Below, one piece after another: positions 36,596 to 45,166 of a stretch of DNA of 54,271 bases. Source of the stretch: Hadesarchaea archaeon (lineage in GTDB: Archaea; Hadarchaeota; Hadarchaeia; Hadarchaeales; WYZ-LMO6). Numbering within the stretch: the stretch's first letter is position 1; every line of letters starts with the position of its first letter. Under the pieces are notes generated by a model, which made no database searches, had not been told where the DNA came from, and saw only the letters and a list, made by a program, of their open reading frames with translations. The stretch is from assembly GCA_029259185.1 (NCBI GenBank), contig JAPDJF010000001.1, positions 73,156 through 127,426 of the forward strand, read 5' to 3'. The translations under genes were made by a program, and so were the position numbers.

Positions 36596-38782
36596 TCAAA
36601 CCCCTCTAGGGAAGGGTGCTTGGCCCAAACTCTCCTCGACCTGTCGTTTGATACTCCTTGCCATCTCGGATCCGATCGCGGGTACGGAAGCGAGTTCTCT
36701 CTCGGTACTCCGCTTGATGTCTTCCAGTTTCCGATATCCAGCCTTGAACAGATTCCGGGCACGCACTCTCCCAACTCCTTGGAGCCTCACGAGGTCGAGC
36801 AACTCCTCCTTCACCCCATACCTTATCCTTTTTCCGAGCTTTCGGAGAGGGGTCATCGCATGCTTGATCTTGAAGAGCCTCGACAGCTCGTGAGCAGCGT
36901 GGATCAACCATGCCGCGGTTTCCACGCTCCTGCGTATGTCCCCCGCCCCGATGCCGAATTCCTCATGGATGAGATCCTCGGGAACCTCTTCTAGCCAGCT
37001 CCTGAGCATGTACGCGGTTTTGAGTTCAGCTAGGAAGAATTCGTGTTCATCGGGATCCTCGGGTATGGGGACGAGGAACTCCCGTGCGTGTTCGTTCGTC
37101 AGCATCTCGAACCGTTCGTCCTCTTTCCTTCCCAAATAGAATTTCGGCATGTCCGGTGTGTGGCAGACCAGGTGAAGGAGTGCGAGATCGGTGGGCTTCT
37201 TCCTCGAGACCCCCATCAGCCCGTCGCGTAGCACCACTCCAGACAGCGGGTCTATGTAAAGGCGGGACACGAGTTCTCCAAACTTCGTGGCTGTTATGAG
37301 TTTCTTTTCTCTTTTAACCATTTCCTCCTTCTCCAAGAAGTCGAGCACCCGTTCAACGAGGCTTTCAACGGAACGGAGGTCGTATTGGTGTGCGAAGAAA
37401 GTATAACCCATGAACCCTAGGACATCCCTGATGTTGTTCGCGTACCCCGAGGCGATGCATGCGAGCACATGAGTCCGTAGAGCTGGTTCCGTCGCTAGCT
37501 TGGAGGTTATCCTCTCCGGCTCCCCGCTTATGTACTCCTCGAAAAGTACCTCCACCTCCTCCTCGCTCTTGGCGATGAGCAGAGCTTCACCGAAGCGGTC
37601 GTACTTCGGGCGCCCACTCCTCCCGAGCATCTGTTGGATCTCCAGCACCGGGATAGGTGTAGATCCGAAGGGTTCCACATAGCGTCGATAGTCTCGAATG
37701 ATTACACGTCTCGCCGGCAGATTGATTCCCGCTGCTAGGGTTGGGGTTGCACATATCATCTTTATCAGGTTTCCCCTGAAAGCATCTTCAACTGCCTTTC
37801 GCTGGATGTGGTGGAGCCCGGCGTGGTGGAAAGCGGTCCCACGCTTCACGCAGTCTGCGAGCGTCTTGCATGTGCGTGTGGGTTCTCCTAAGGCACCCTC
37901 TATCGTACGTGCAACTCGCTTGAGTTCTTCCAGCTCATCCGGTTTCAGCAAATCGCGCACGTGTTTTGACGCTTGGATGGTGACGGCTTGGGCTGATCGA
38001 CGGGTGTTGACGAAGATCAAAACTTGTCCACCATCGCGGATCGTGTCGAGGGAGAGGGCGGTGAGCGTGTCGGTTCCTTCAACCTCAACTTTTCTTCTTC
38101 CATTCCCTTCGAAGAGGATCGTTCCGTTGTAAAACACACCCCTTCTGAGGGGGACGGGGCGCCAGTCGTTGCGAACGAGTTCCGCACCCAGCCACTCGGC
38201 TATCTCATCTGCGTTTTTAATCGTAGCGCTGAGAGCAAGCACTTGGAGCTTCGGGTTGACCTGTCGCAGTCTAGCGGTGAGGATCTCAAGGGTTGGGCCG
38301 CGTCCTGGGTCGTTGATGAGATGAACTTCGTCGAGCACGACTACCGAGACCACATCGGCGAGCCACTTCGCCCGGTGTCGGAGCAGGGAATCGACTTTCT
38401 CCGAGGTGGCCACCAAAATATCATACCGGGCCAGCCGTGGGTCGGCGATGTCGAAATCTCCGGTACTTATCCCGATCTTTATCCCGAGGGGCTCATATCG
38501 CTCCTTGAATTCCTCATATTTTTCGCTCGCAAGGGCCCGGAGTGGCACTATGTACAAGCATCTCCCTCCCGACCCGAGCACGGACTTAAGCATGCAGAGT
38601 TCGGCGATGAGAGTCTTCCCGCTGGCGGTGGGTATGGCTAGCACGAGATTTTTGCCGTCGAGCACGCCCCTCCGCACAGCATCGGCTTGGGGGGGATACA
38701 GTCTCGTTACGCCGGATCGCTTGAGCACATCAGCGACAACTGTGGGGATCCCATAATCCTCGCAGATCTCCTCGATCTTCAT
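36596..38782 (-). CDS. hel308: Hel308 (Hjm) superfamily 2 DNA helicase
   Basis: 3'-5' helicase acting on stalled replication forks. The 728-residue protein has a Q-motif-like LYPPQADAVR, Walker A IPTASGKTLIAELCML, YIVPLRALASEKYEEFK, STGDFD, VVLDEVHLI, ALSATIKNA, FHHAGLHHIQRKAVEDAFR, ATPTLAAGINLPAR, EIQQMLGRSGRPKYD, a winged helix, ratchet, and a C-terminal helix-hairpin-helix domain (LVRLQGVGRVRARNLFKAGY). ATG 38782 fits a TATA element 27 bases upstream; ATG 38791 would leave too short a gap. Family assignment is firm. Confidence 0.95.
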   Translation of the reverse strand: MKIEEICEDYGIPTVVADVLKRSGVTRLYPPQADAVRRGVLDGKNLVLAIPTASGKTLIAELCMLKSVLGSGGRCLYIVPLRALASEKYEEFKERYEPLGIKIGISTGDFDIADPRLARYDILVATSEKVDSLLRHRAKWLADVVSVVVLDEVHLINDPGRGPTLEILTARLRQVNPKLQVLALSATIKNADEIAEWLGAELVRNDWRPVPLRRGVFYNGTILFEGNGRRKVEVEGTDTLTALSLDTIRDGGQVLIFVNTRRSAQAVTIQASKHVRDLLKPDELEELKRVARTIEGALGEPTRTCKTLADCVKRGTAFHHAGLHHIQRKAVEDAFRGNLIKMICATPTLAAGINLPARRVIIRDYRRYVEPFGSTPIPVLEIQQMLGRSGRPKYDRFGEALLIAKSEEEVEVLFEEYISGEPERITSKLATEPALRTHVLACIASGYANNIRDVLGFMGYTFFAHQYDLRSVESLVERVLDFLEKEEMVKREKKLITATKFGELVSRLYIDPLSGVVLRDGLMGVSRKKPTDLALLHLVCHTPDMPKFYLGRKEDERFEMLTNEHAREFLVPIPEDPDEHEFFLAELKTAYMLRSWLEEVPEDLIHEEFGIGAGDIRRSVETAAWLIHAAHELSRLFKIKHAMTPLRKLGKRIRYGVKEELLDLVRLQGVGRVRARNLFKAGYRKLEDIKRSTERELASVPAIGSEMARSIKRQVEESLGQAPFPRGV

Positions 38783-38804
38783 CGAGTGCATATTTGCTCA
38801 TCAC

Positions 38805-38814
38805 TCTAAATATC
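38805..38814 (-). promoter_or_regulatory. Putative TATA box for hel308
   Basis: Reverse strand GATATTTAGA centred about 27 bases before ATG 38782, supporting that start and a leaderless transcript. Confidence 0.5.
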
Positions 38815-38897
38815 ACTTGGGCACGATGGATGCGGTGGGCTTCCAGAGCTTTTACGCTATCTATTTGAGGAAGGTCGGTGCGTAAGAGAAGTGGAGG

Positions 38898-40496
38898 ATG
38901 GATCCGAAGGCTGAACCCAAGGCTGAGATGGTCGTTTGTCAGCGGATAGCGGAGCGCGTGATGCGTTCCCCAACCATCACGAAACGGGATCTCAACCGGA
39001 TAAAGATGGAAGTGGCGAAGGAGCTGGGAGCGACGACGATACCTCCAAATTCCAAAGTACTCGAGTTCGTGGGGGAGAAAGCTACCCAAGTCTTGAAGCT
39101 GAAACCGGTCAGAAGCATAAGCGGTGTGAGCATCCTGACCGTGATGGTGAGACCCTATCCCTGTCCTCATGGGAGGTGTATTTACTGTCCTGGCGGTCCA
39201 GAGAAGGGGACTCCTCAATCTTACACGGGGAGAGAACCCGCCGCGATGCGTGCGATTCAGCTCGACTTCGACCCCTATCGTCAAGTGCGGAGCAGGATCG
39301 AGCAGCTCCGGGCGATAGGACATGAAGTAGACAAAGTGGAGCTGATAATCTTCGGCGGAACCATTACTGCTTATCCGCCCGAGTACCTCGAGTGGTTCGT
39401 GATCCAGTGTCTGAACGCGATGTCGGGTGCGAATGCAAACACGATCGAAGAAGCCCAAGTCGCAGCCGAGAACGCGGAGATAAGAAACAGTGACATAGCC
39501 ATTGAGACCAGACCGGACTGGTGCAGAAAGCCCCACATCGATCGGATGCTTCGTCTTGGTACCACGCGGGTGGAACTAGGGGTTCAGACGATATACGAGG
39601 ACGTCTATGAGCTCGTTGGAAGAGGTCATGGGGTAATGGATGTGGTCGAGGCTACGCGCGCGGCGAGGGATTCTGGGTTTGCTTTGGTGTACCACCTCAT
39701 GCTTGGCCTACCCGGATCAAGCTACGAGCGTGACCTGGAGATGTTCAAGACGATCTTTGAAGATGAGCGATTCAAACCTGATGCCATCAAGATATATCCT
39801 ACCCTCGTGATGCCGGGAACCGAACTCTATGAACTCTGGAAGCGCGGGAAGTACGAACCCTACCCCTTTGAGACGCTCGTGGAGCTCATCAAGGAGGTTA
39901 AAAAGATAGTTCCCCGTTGGGTGAGGATTCAGCGTATCCAGCGTGACATTCCTCTCAACCTCATCGCGGATGGGGTTGAGAGAGGAGACCTCAGATCCGT
40001 AGTTCAAGACAGGCTCGGTGCTGAGGGTCTCCGGTGCAGGTGTATCCGATGCCGCGAGGTCGGGCATGTGTGGTACAAATGTAGGATCGCCCCAGATCCC
40101 GAGAATGTGGAGATGAGGGTCGAGCGGTATCATGCTTCGGGGGGTGAAGAGTTCTTCATCACTTGGGAGGACGTAAGGCAGGACATTCTGATAGGTTTGC
40201 TCAGACTCAGGTCTCCCTCTGAGAAAGCCCATCGACCGGAAGTGAGTCCTGAAACCGCGATCGTACGGGAGTTGCATGTCTACGGTCCGCTCGTCCCTGT
40301 CGGGAGGGATGCTGGGGAGGAGGGGTGGCAGCATCGAGGGTTTGGTAGGGGGTTGCTCGAGGAGGCGGAACGCATCTCGAGGGAGGAGCTGGATGCTCGA
40401 AAAGTTTCTGTGCTTTCCGGCATAGGGATCCGGAACTACTACAGACGCTTTGGGTACGAAAGGGACGGGCCTTACATGTCGAAGCCTCTGAGGTGA
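38898..40496 (+). CDS. elp3: Elp3 tRNA uridine C5 carboxymethyltransferase (radical SAM + GNAT)
   Basis: Catalytic homologue of eukaryotic Elongator, modifying wobble uridine in tRNA. The 532-residue protein has the radical-SAM cluster CPHGRCIYC (Cys 89, 94, 97), FGGTITAYPPEYLEWF, AIETRPDWC, RVELGVQTIYEDV, MLGLPGSSYERDLEMF, a zinc-like cluster CRCIRCREVGH, and a C-terminal acetyltransferase domain with HRGFGRGLLEEAERIS and NYYRRFGYE. Domain order and length are standard for archaeal Elp3. Divergent from hel308. Confidence 0.96.
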   Translation: MDPKAEPKAEMVVCQRIAERVMRSPTITKRDLNRIKMEVAKELGATTIPPNSKVLEFVGEKATQVLKLKPVRSISGVSILTVMVRPYPCPHGRCIYCPGGPEKGTPQSYTGREPAAMRAIQLDFDPYRQVRSRIEQLRAIGHEVDKVELIIFGGTITAYPPEYLEWFVIQCLNAMSGANANTIEEAQVAAENAEIRNSDIAIETRPDWCRKPHIDRMLRLGTTRVELGVQTIYEDVYELVGRGHGVMDVVEATRAARDSGFALVYHLMLGLPGSSYERDLEMFKTIFEDERFKPDAIKIYPTLVMPGTELYELWKRGKYEPYPFETLVELIKEVKKIVPRWVRIQRIQRDIPLNLIADGVERGDLRSVVQDRLGAEGLRCRCIRCREVGHVWYKCRIAPDPENVEMRVERYHASGGEEFFITWEDVRQDILIGLLRLRSPSEKAHRPEVSPETAIVRELHVYGPLVPVGRDAGEEGWQHRGFGRGLLEEAERISREELDARKVSVLSGIGIRNYYRRFGYERDGPYMSKPLR

Positions 40497-40500
40497 ACAG

Positions 40501-41190
40501 GTGAGGATAGGTCTCATTTCAGACATCCACTCTAACATGGTGGCTCTTCGGGCCGTGTTGAAAGACATGGGTCGAGTAGATGAGCTGGTATGTGTTGGAG
40601 ATCTGGTAGGCTATGCAGCTCAGCCGAACGAGGTGGTGGATCTGGTGAGGTCGAAGCGTATACCTTCGGTGATGGGTAACCATGATTACGCAGCCGTGAC
40701 ACGTGACGTTGCGTGGTTTAATCCGATGGCGGCTAAGGCAGCGATGTGGACGAACGAGAAATTGAGTGAGCAGAATGCAAAGTACCTTCGCTCGCTCCCT
40801 GAAGAGCTGAGATTTACGCGTTCAGGCGTGAGGATATACGTGGTTCATGGGAGCCCAAGGGATCCCCTTTTCGAGTACGTGTTTCCGGATGTCCCGACCC
40901 CGAGCTTGCTCGACCTCCTCCGTGGGGTAGATGCAGATGTGGTGGTGTTCGGTCACACTCACATACCGATGCAGCGGGTGGTTCAGGGGAAGCTCGTTGT
41001 GAACCCGGGGGGGGTTGGGCAGCCGAGGGATAGGGATCCGAGGGCGAGCTATATGGTGCTCTCGCTCAGACGCGGTGAGATCGAGATACAGCACAGGAGG
41101 GTGTCCTACGATGTGGATGAGGCTGCCGAACTAATAAAATCTGCAGGTTTGCCCCCGGAACTCGCTTCGCGCCTCTACTTCGGCTGGTAG
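40501..41190 (+). CDS. Metallophosphoesterase, YfcE/MJ0936-like
   Basis: A 229-residue calcineurin-like phosphoesterase with the metal-site motifs ISDIHSNMVAL, VCVGDLVGYA, MGNHDYAA, VVHGSPRD and VFGHTHIPM. It belongs to the family of small archaeal phosphodiesterases; physiological substrate unknown. GTG 40501 starts four bases after elp3, so the two are probably co-transcribed. The C-terminus overlaps the convergent PRC-barrel gene by 16 bases. Confidence 0.9.
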   Translation: MRIGLISDIHSNMVALRAVLKDMGRVDELVCVGDLVGYAAQPNEVVDLVRSKRIPSVMGNHDYAAVTRDVAWFNPMAAKAAMWTNEKLSEQNAKYLRSLPEELRFTRSGVRIYVVHGSPRDPLFEYVFPDVPTPSLLDLLRGVDADVVVFGHTHIPMQRVVQGKLVVNPGGVGQPRDRDPRASYMVLSLRRGEIEIQHRRVSYDVDEAAELIKSAGLPPELASRLYFGW

Positions 41191-41504
41191 GGAAAGGGCT
41201 GTTGCTCCTCTTCGACCTCGGGGGTCTCGGGTTTGGAGATCTTCATCTGATGAATGGCGAGTATCCTTTCGTTCACCACGATGAGGTCCCGAATCGCCAG
41301 CACGGCATTGTACGATATCAGGGAATCCCCCTTTTCGTCTTTTGGGAGATTGTCAAGCACGCCTTTGAATGTGGGTTTAACCACGAGAGAGATAATGTTC
41401 CCAGTTTTCTCATCGATGAGGATGTCCGAAAGACGTCCGATTTGCAGGCCACGATCCGTGACCACGTTCATCCCTCGGAGCTTGCTCGCCAAGATCTGAG
41501 GCAA
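41175..41504 (-). CDS. PRC-barrel domain protein
   Basis: A 109-residue protein with one PRC barrel: ASKLRGMNVVTDRGLQIGRL, SDILIDEKTGNIISLVVKP, and a C-terminal acidic tail PETPEVEEEQQPF. Small archaeal PRC-barrel proteins include the CdpB proteins that support SepF-dependent FtsZ division and other RNA-related proteins. The division role is only a possibility here, since no ftsZ or sepF is near. Reverse strand, convergent overlap with the phosphoesterase gene. Confidence 0.82.
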   Translation of the reverse strand: MPQILASKLRGMNVVTDRGLQIGRLSDILIDEKTGNIISLVVKPTFKGVLDNLPKDEKGDSLISYNAVLAIRDLIVVNERILAIHQMKISKPETPEVEEEQQPFPYQPK

Positions 41505-41535
41505 AATTTCCCCCGTTTAGTTTTCTAGACCAGAC

Positions 41536-42163
41536 TTAAAAAGGTAAGCAGTTCCCCGGCTTTGGGACAAAATTACCCCATAACCACTCTTGTGGCAAAG
41601 ACGTTGTAAGCAGCGCTACGGAGAACATCGCCATCTCTCGCCTTTCCTCCCTTCGTTGCTTTATCGTCCAGCCGAACCGTCTCTCGCCCGCGGATGTCGC
41701 GGCTTCGCTCAAATTTCTCATGAAGTACTTCTTGAGGAGCTCCATGGGATCCTCTGCTATCCTCCCGATGACCGGGACCCACTCCAAACCCACTCTTGAG
41801 AGGTCTTTTTGGGGACGATGTAGACGGAAGTTCTCTCCCCGAAAAGTCTGAGAACCTCCCTCGAACTGTAGTATTTGTCCATCGAGATCTCTTTCATTTT
41901 GATTCCCGTTCTCGCGAGCATCCCATCGCTTGATGGTAACCAGTTCCGTCGCCTGCCTCGTCGGAGTGCAGTCGCTCCACGCTCTTGTAGCTGACCTCGA
42001 AACCGAACAGCGGCTCGAAGGGGAGCTCGTGCTTTTTCAAATCGACGATGAGGGCCTGAGTATCCGTTCGCTTCAGCCTTATCCTCTTCTCATGCGCAAA
42101 ATTGAGTTCGGAGGCAGGCGGTTGTAGAGCCACCTGCAAAGTGCCATGTGGTGGTTCAGAGTG
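41536..42163 (-). pseudogene. DDE-type transposase, degraded
   Basis: Reverse-strand pieces in several frames form one transposase: VALQPPASELNF, RTDTQALIVDLKKHELPFEP, LFGFEVSYKSVERLHSDE, then after a shift GIKMKEISMDKYYSSREVLR and FGERTSVYIVPKK, and after another shift GLEWVPVIGRIAEDPMELLK and NLSEAATSAGERRFGWTI. At least two frameshifts make it inactive. Its upstream 135 bases are repeated at 19575-19709. Family within the DDE group not determined. Confidence 0.75.
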
Positions 42164-42386
42164 CAGACCTGGGTATGTCCAGAGTTGGTTTTGCCTTGAA
42201 GATCATGTGGAAGTGATCTTTGTCGCACTCCAAGTTTAGAACCTCGACTTGGAAACTCTCGCTTATCTCTCTCACTTTTTGCTTCAGCAAATCCACCACC
42301 TCGTTTTCAAGCACCTTTCTTCGGTATTTTACGACTTGAACTAGATGATACTGCAGGGCATGACTGAGTGTGCCCCCTTGTCCAAC
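42156..42386 (-). pseudogene. IS200/IS605 TnpA (Y1 transposase), truncated
   Basis: Reverse strand frame reading LSHALQYHLVQVVKYRRKVL, ENEVVDLLKQKVREISESFQ, VEVLNLECDKDHFHMIFKAK and PTLDIPRSAL. The HxH of DHFHMI is the HUH metal motif. The frame has no start codon before the conserved N-terminus and stops before the catalytic tyrosine, so it is a relic. Its upstream neighbour to the right is the 55-base repeat at 42462-42516. Confidence 0.8.
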
Positions 42387-42461
42387 TCATTATATCCTGC
42401 GGCTCTCATCCCCTAGCTCATGCAGGGGAGGGGAAAGAAATGAAGAAATGAGGAACACATA

Positions 42462-42516
42462 TATAGTTGGTCATAAAAACTCTCGTGAGTAGGGCTGGGA
42501 TGGCCCGAACGAACGC
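42462..42516 (+). repeat. 55-base repeat, tnpB C-terminal block, copy 2
   Basis: Identical to 32416-32470. One frame reads VSRAGMARTNA, as in TnpB C-termini. Both copies begin at the same point (TATAGTTGGTCATAAAAACT) fused to an IS end on the left, suggesting a shared internal deletion. The remaining bases to 42582 show no gene. Confidence 0.7.
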
Positions 42517-42582
42517 CTGTGGGGACCGAGGCCTCCTGCGAGATGGCTGGGAATAGTTTACATAATCCTTTTTTGAGAAGTA

Positions 42583-43515
42583 TTGGCGAGTGATAGGGTG
42601 GAGCGAAGAGACCTCGTGATAATAGGTGCCGGGCCGGCCGGGCTCGCGGCCGGAATCTATGGAGCACGAAGCGGGTTGAAGACCATTGTACTCGAGGAAA
42701 GACTCCCTGGGGGAATGATGACCGAGGCACCTCTCATCGAGAACTATCCAGGATTCTCAAAGGTTGCGGGGATGGAGCTAGCGGAACGCATGGCAAAGCA
42801 GTGCAAAGATGCCGGAGCGGAAATCCGCCAGATGGAGAGGGCTGAGCGGATCGAACTCAATGGAGAGGAAAAAATCGTGCACACCTCAAAAACGAAATAC
42901 TCAGCTCCGGCCGTGATCGTGGCCACCGGAAGTGCCCACCGGAAACTCGGGGTTCCCGGCGAAGAGAAGTTTCTGGGGAAGGGGGTGAGCTACTGTGCAA
43001 CGTGTGATGGTCCTCTCTTCAGGGGAAAGAACGTCCTCGTGGTTGGTGGTGGAAACTCCGCCGTGGTCTCTGCTCTTCACCTTTCAGAGCTGGCTTCAAG
43101 TGTCACCCTCGTTCATCGAAGAGACAAACTCAGGGCCGATGTCGCCCTCGCGGAAAAACTGAGGGGAAGAGTCAATGTGATATGGAACTCGATAGTTGAG
43201 GAAATCCAAGGCTCTCTTGGGAAGAAAAGGGTAATTCTGACGAACCGGAAAACCGGAGAGCGAAGTGAGATTGAAGTCGATGGAGTCTTCGTTCTCATAG
43301 GGGAAGAACCCAGGAGCGAACTCGCTAGAAGGGCCGGGGTAAAAACCGACGAAGCGGGATACATCGTGGTCGACCGAAAGCAGCACACGAGTATCGAGGG
43401 AATTTATGCAGCGGGTGACGTGACGAACTTCCCGATCAAACAAGTAGGTGCAGCGGTGGGGCAGGGGATAACCGCGGCCTTGGAAGCGTACAGCTACATC
43501 CGTGGCCTCACGTGA
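42583..43515 (+). CDS. trxB: Thioredoxin reductase (NAD(P)H:disulfide flavoprotein)
   Basis: Low-molecular-weight FAD-dependent thioredoxin reductase, 310 aa. FAD motif VIIGAGPAGLAAGIYGARSG, PGGMMTEAPLIENYPGF, redox pair in SYCATCDGPLF (Cys138, Cys141), NAD(P) motif VVGGGNSAVVSALHLS, and the end IYAAGDVTNFPIKQVGAAVG. HRRDKLR after the second fold resembles the HRRxxxR basic patch linked to NADPH use. TTG 42583 lies 22 bases after a TATA-like element; GTG 42598 is an alternative start that leaves the usual N-terminus. Thioredoxin partner not in window. Confidence 0.94.
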   Translation: MASDRVERRDLVIIGAGPAGLAAGIYGARSGLKTIVLEERLPGGMMTEAPLIENYPGFSKVAGMELAERMAKQCKDAGAEIRQMERAERIELNGEEKIVHTSKTKYSAPAVIVATGSAHRKLGVPGEEKFLGKGVSYCATCDGPLFRGKNVLVVGGGNSAVVSALHLSELASSVTLVHRRDKLRADVALAEKLRGRVNVIWNSIVEEIQGSLGKKRVILTNRKTGERSEIEVDGVFVLIGEEPRSELARRAGVKTDEAGYIVVDRKQHTSIEGIYAAGDVTNFPIKQVGAAVGQGITAALEAYSYIRGLT

Positions 43516-43555
43516 ACTCGAAAATTTTTGATCGGAAACCACGTAAATAAATCGT

Positions 43556-43640
43556 GCGGGGGTTGCCGAGCCAGGTCAAAGGCGTACGGTTCAGGGCCGT
43601 ATCCCGAAGGGGTTCAGGGGTTCAAATCCCCTCCCCCGCA
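43556..43640 (+). tRNA. tRNA-Leu (anticodon CAG)
   Basis: An 85-base class II tRNA. Acceptor stem GCGGGGG/CCCCCGC with discriminator A, anticodon stem TACGG/CCGTA with loop TTCAGGG (CAG decodes CUG), long variable arm beginning TCCCGAAGGGG, and T-stem AGGGG/CCCCT around TTCAAAT. CCA is not encoded. No intron. It is followed directly by a degenerate segment and a short palindrome, a possible integration site. Confidence 0.95.
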
Positions 43641-43644
43641 TTAT

Positions 43645-43656
43645 TTTACCAGTAAA
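43645..43656 (+). repeat. 12-base near-palindrome, left copy
   Basis: TTTACCAGTAAA five bases after the tRNA-Leu gene. Its exact reverse complement lies at 44582-44593. The two bracket about 925 bases of degraded genes, so they may mark ends of an old element. Confidence 0.4.
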
Positions 43657-43668
43657 CTAGGCCCCAAA

Positions 43669-44100
43669 ATGATCTCTTTATTCGGTGATCTTCCGAGACT
43701 GGAAGAGGCACGCGAAGAAAGCTGGCGTATCGATTTCGAAGTTTGTCATAGGATTGAGGACTCGATCAGGAAGAGGAAGGAGAAAAGGGATACCTTTCAA
43801 GGCTCGACCTCGTTAACCATCTGGAAGAAGTGAAGGAGAAAGTAAAGGAACTCACGAATGAGAACCGAATGCTTCGAAACTCGCCGAAAACTTAGATCGT
43901 GAGCTCAAGCAGTACAGGATCAAACCGTTTGTGGTCGAGGAACTCGCAGAGGTTCGCGAGTTCGACAAAGATCTCCTAAAGTTGCTTCAGAAGGGTACGC
44001 CTGTGAACGAGGAGATGAGTTACAAGGAGATCGCCGAAAGACTGGGGTGTCCATTAAAACGATCGGAGTGGTTTCTCAAAACGTAGAGATAGTTTACTGA
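43669..44100 (+). pseudogene. Degraded coiled-coil / helix-turn-helix protein
   Basis: Read through several frames: MISLFGDLPRLEEAREESWR, IDFEVCHRIEDSIRKRKEK, then shifted YLSRLDLVNHLEEVKEKVKE and LTNENRMLR, then LDRELKQYRIKPFVVEEL, EFDKDLLKLLQKGTPVNEEM, SYKEIAERLGC and SIKTIGVVSQNVEIVY. The middle is heptad-like and coiled, the end looks like a helix-turn-helix. About 145 residues with at least three frameshifts. Family not recognised; placed right after a tRNA, so an element-borne regulator is possible. Confidence 0.5.
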
Positions 44101-44105
44101 CTAAG

Positions 44106-44469
44106 CTAGGTGCGCAAAAATAATTTGGTCTTAAACCTCCATATTTGGACTAACAGGCGCTCGTGGTTTTTCCACATCCGCAGGGGGCACCAAATCCTGG
44201 GGGGTCGGATCGAGATGAAAAACCGGGCAAATTTATTGTCGGTCTCCACGATTTTGAATGCGTCCTTATCGAGGAGAATAGGGGATTTGCGCCCATCTTT
44301 TGCCTTCCAACTGAGCGGCCTGCAGTAGTAGGAGGATAGCCTAGTCTGCTCCCTCAGCTTCTTGTAGTCCCTCTTGGGCGCGATCCCACGCTTGGAGGTC
44401 TTCCACTCTCCTCAGCTCGCTTCTCGTAAGGCCGTGCGGTTCAGCCCTCACGGTTTTGGAGACCAGCAT
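44106..44469 (-). pseudogene. TnpB N-terminal fragment
   Basis: Reverse strand from ATG 44469: MLVSKTVRAEPHGLTRSELR, then after a shift DYKKLREQTRLSSYYCRPLS, WKAKDGRKSPILLDKDAFKI, VETDNKFARFFISIRPPR and WCPLRMWKNHERLLVQIW. These are N-terminal and wedge-region sequences of TnpB; the RuvC-like domain is absent. The rest of 44470-44746 holds no recognisable gene. Confidence 0.7.
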
Positions 44470-44581
44470 CACCGTAACTTGGCGTTTCCCCTAAATACTT
44501 AAGCCACGAATATTTACTAGAACCAGATCACGAAACTTTTTCATTCACCGACAAATGTGATACCATGCTTTCGTCTCCCTT

Positions 44582-44593
44582 TTTACTGGTAAA
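44582..44593 (+). repeat. 12-base near-palindrome, right copy
   Basis: TTTACTGGTAAA, exact reverse complement of 43645-43656. Confidence 0.4.
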
Positions 44594-44746
44594 TTGCCCG
44601 GCACAGATAAAAAAAGGAAAAAGCTAGGGATCTGGGAATGAACTGATCCAGAGCTAGATCCGTTTATGAGAGCTTGGGGTTAGTCTAAACTCCCCCTTCC
44701 TCGGCCGGAGGTGCCAGACCTCGTAACATTCCCCCCAATCTGAGGG

Positions 44747-45001
44747 TTACTCTACGAGTTTCACTTCTTTAAGCTTTGAGATAAGGCCGGTGACCACGGG
44801 CTCGACGCGTTCCCTCTCAACGTGGGTCCGGGAGATTATTTCATCGATCACCTCTTCTTCACTCCTCCCCTCGCATAGGTCCCACACCACTATCGCGATC
44901 TCCCCGACGATGAACCCCTCGTTCTGCTCATTGACCAACACCATCTCGCCCCTTTCGGTCTGACCGACACTACCCTTTCGTTTAAGTTTCTTTTCTTCCA
45001 T
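44747..45001 (-). CDS. PqqD-like small protein
   Basis: An 84-residue protein with the PqqD/RiPP-recognition-element pattern: GEMVLVNEQNEGFIVGEIAI, VVWDLCEGRSEEEVIDEII, then THVERERVEPVVTGLISKLK. Such domains bind leader peptides of ribosomally made modified peptides, but stand-alone copies of unknown role also occur. ATG 45001 is chosen because the extra N-terminus of the longer frame is not family-like. No radical-SAM maturase or precursor peptide is visible nearby. It lies on the same strand as, and 165 bases after, the aconitase X small subunit. Confidence 0.7.
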   Translation of the reverse strand: MEEKKLKRKGSVGQTERGEMVLVNEQNEGFIVGEIAIVVWDLCEGRSEEEVIDEIISRTHVERERVEPVVTGLISKLKEVKLVE

Positions 45002-45166
45002 TTCAACCGCCTGTGAAGAAAACTCCAATCGACGGCTTTTAACTCTACCGGAATGAAATTTTTTGGGCAACTTGGGATCGAGCGACCAATGACGAGTACC
45101 TACACTAGAACCCAACCACAAAAGTTCCCTCCCTGTCAATCGAAACGTGCTTGGATGTCGCTGAGG

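Noticed and set aside
39717..40568. Long reverse-strand frame of 283 codons opposite elp3
   Set aside because: It is the shadow of the well-supported elp3 gene.
43528..43833. Frame of 101 codons starting at 43528
   Set aside because: Its first part lies across tRNA-Leu; only the part after 43669 resembles protein, and that is frameshifted.
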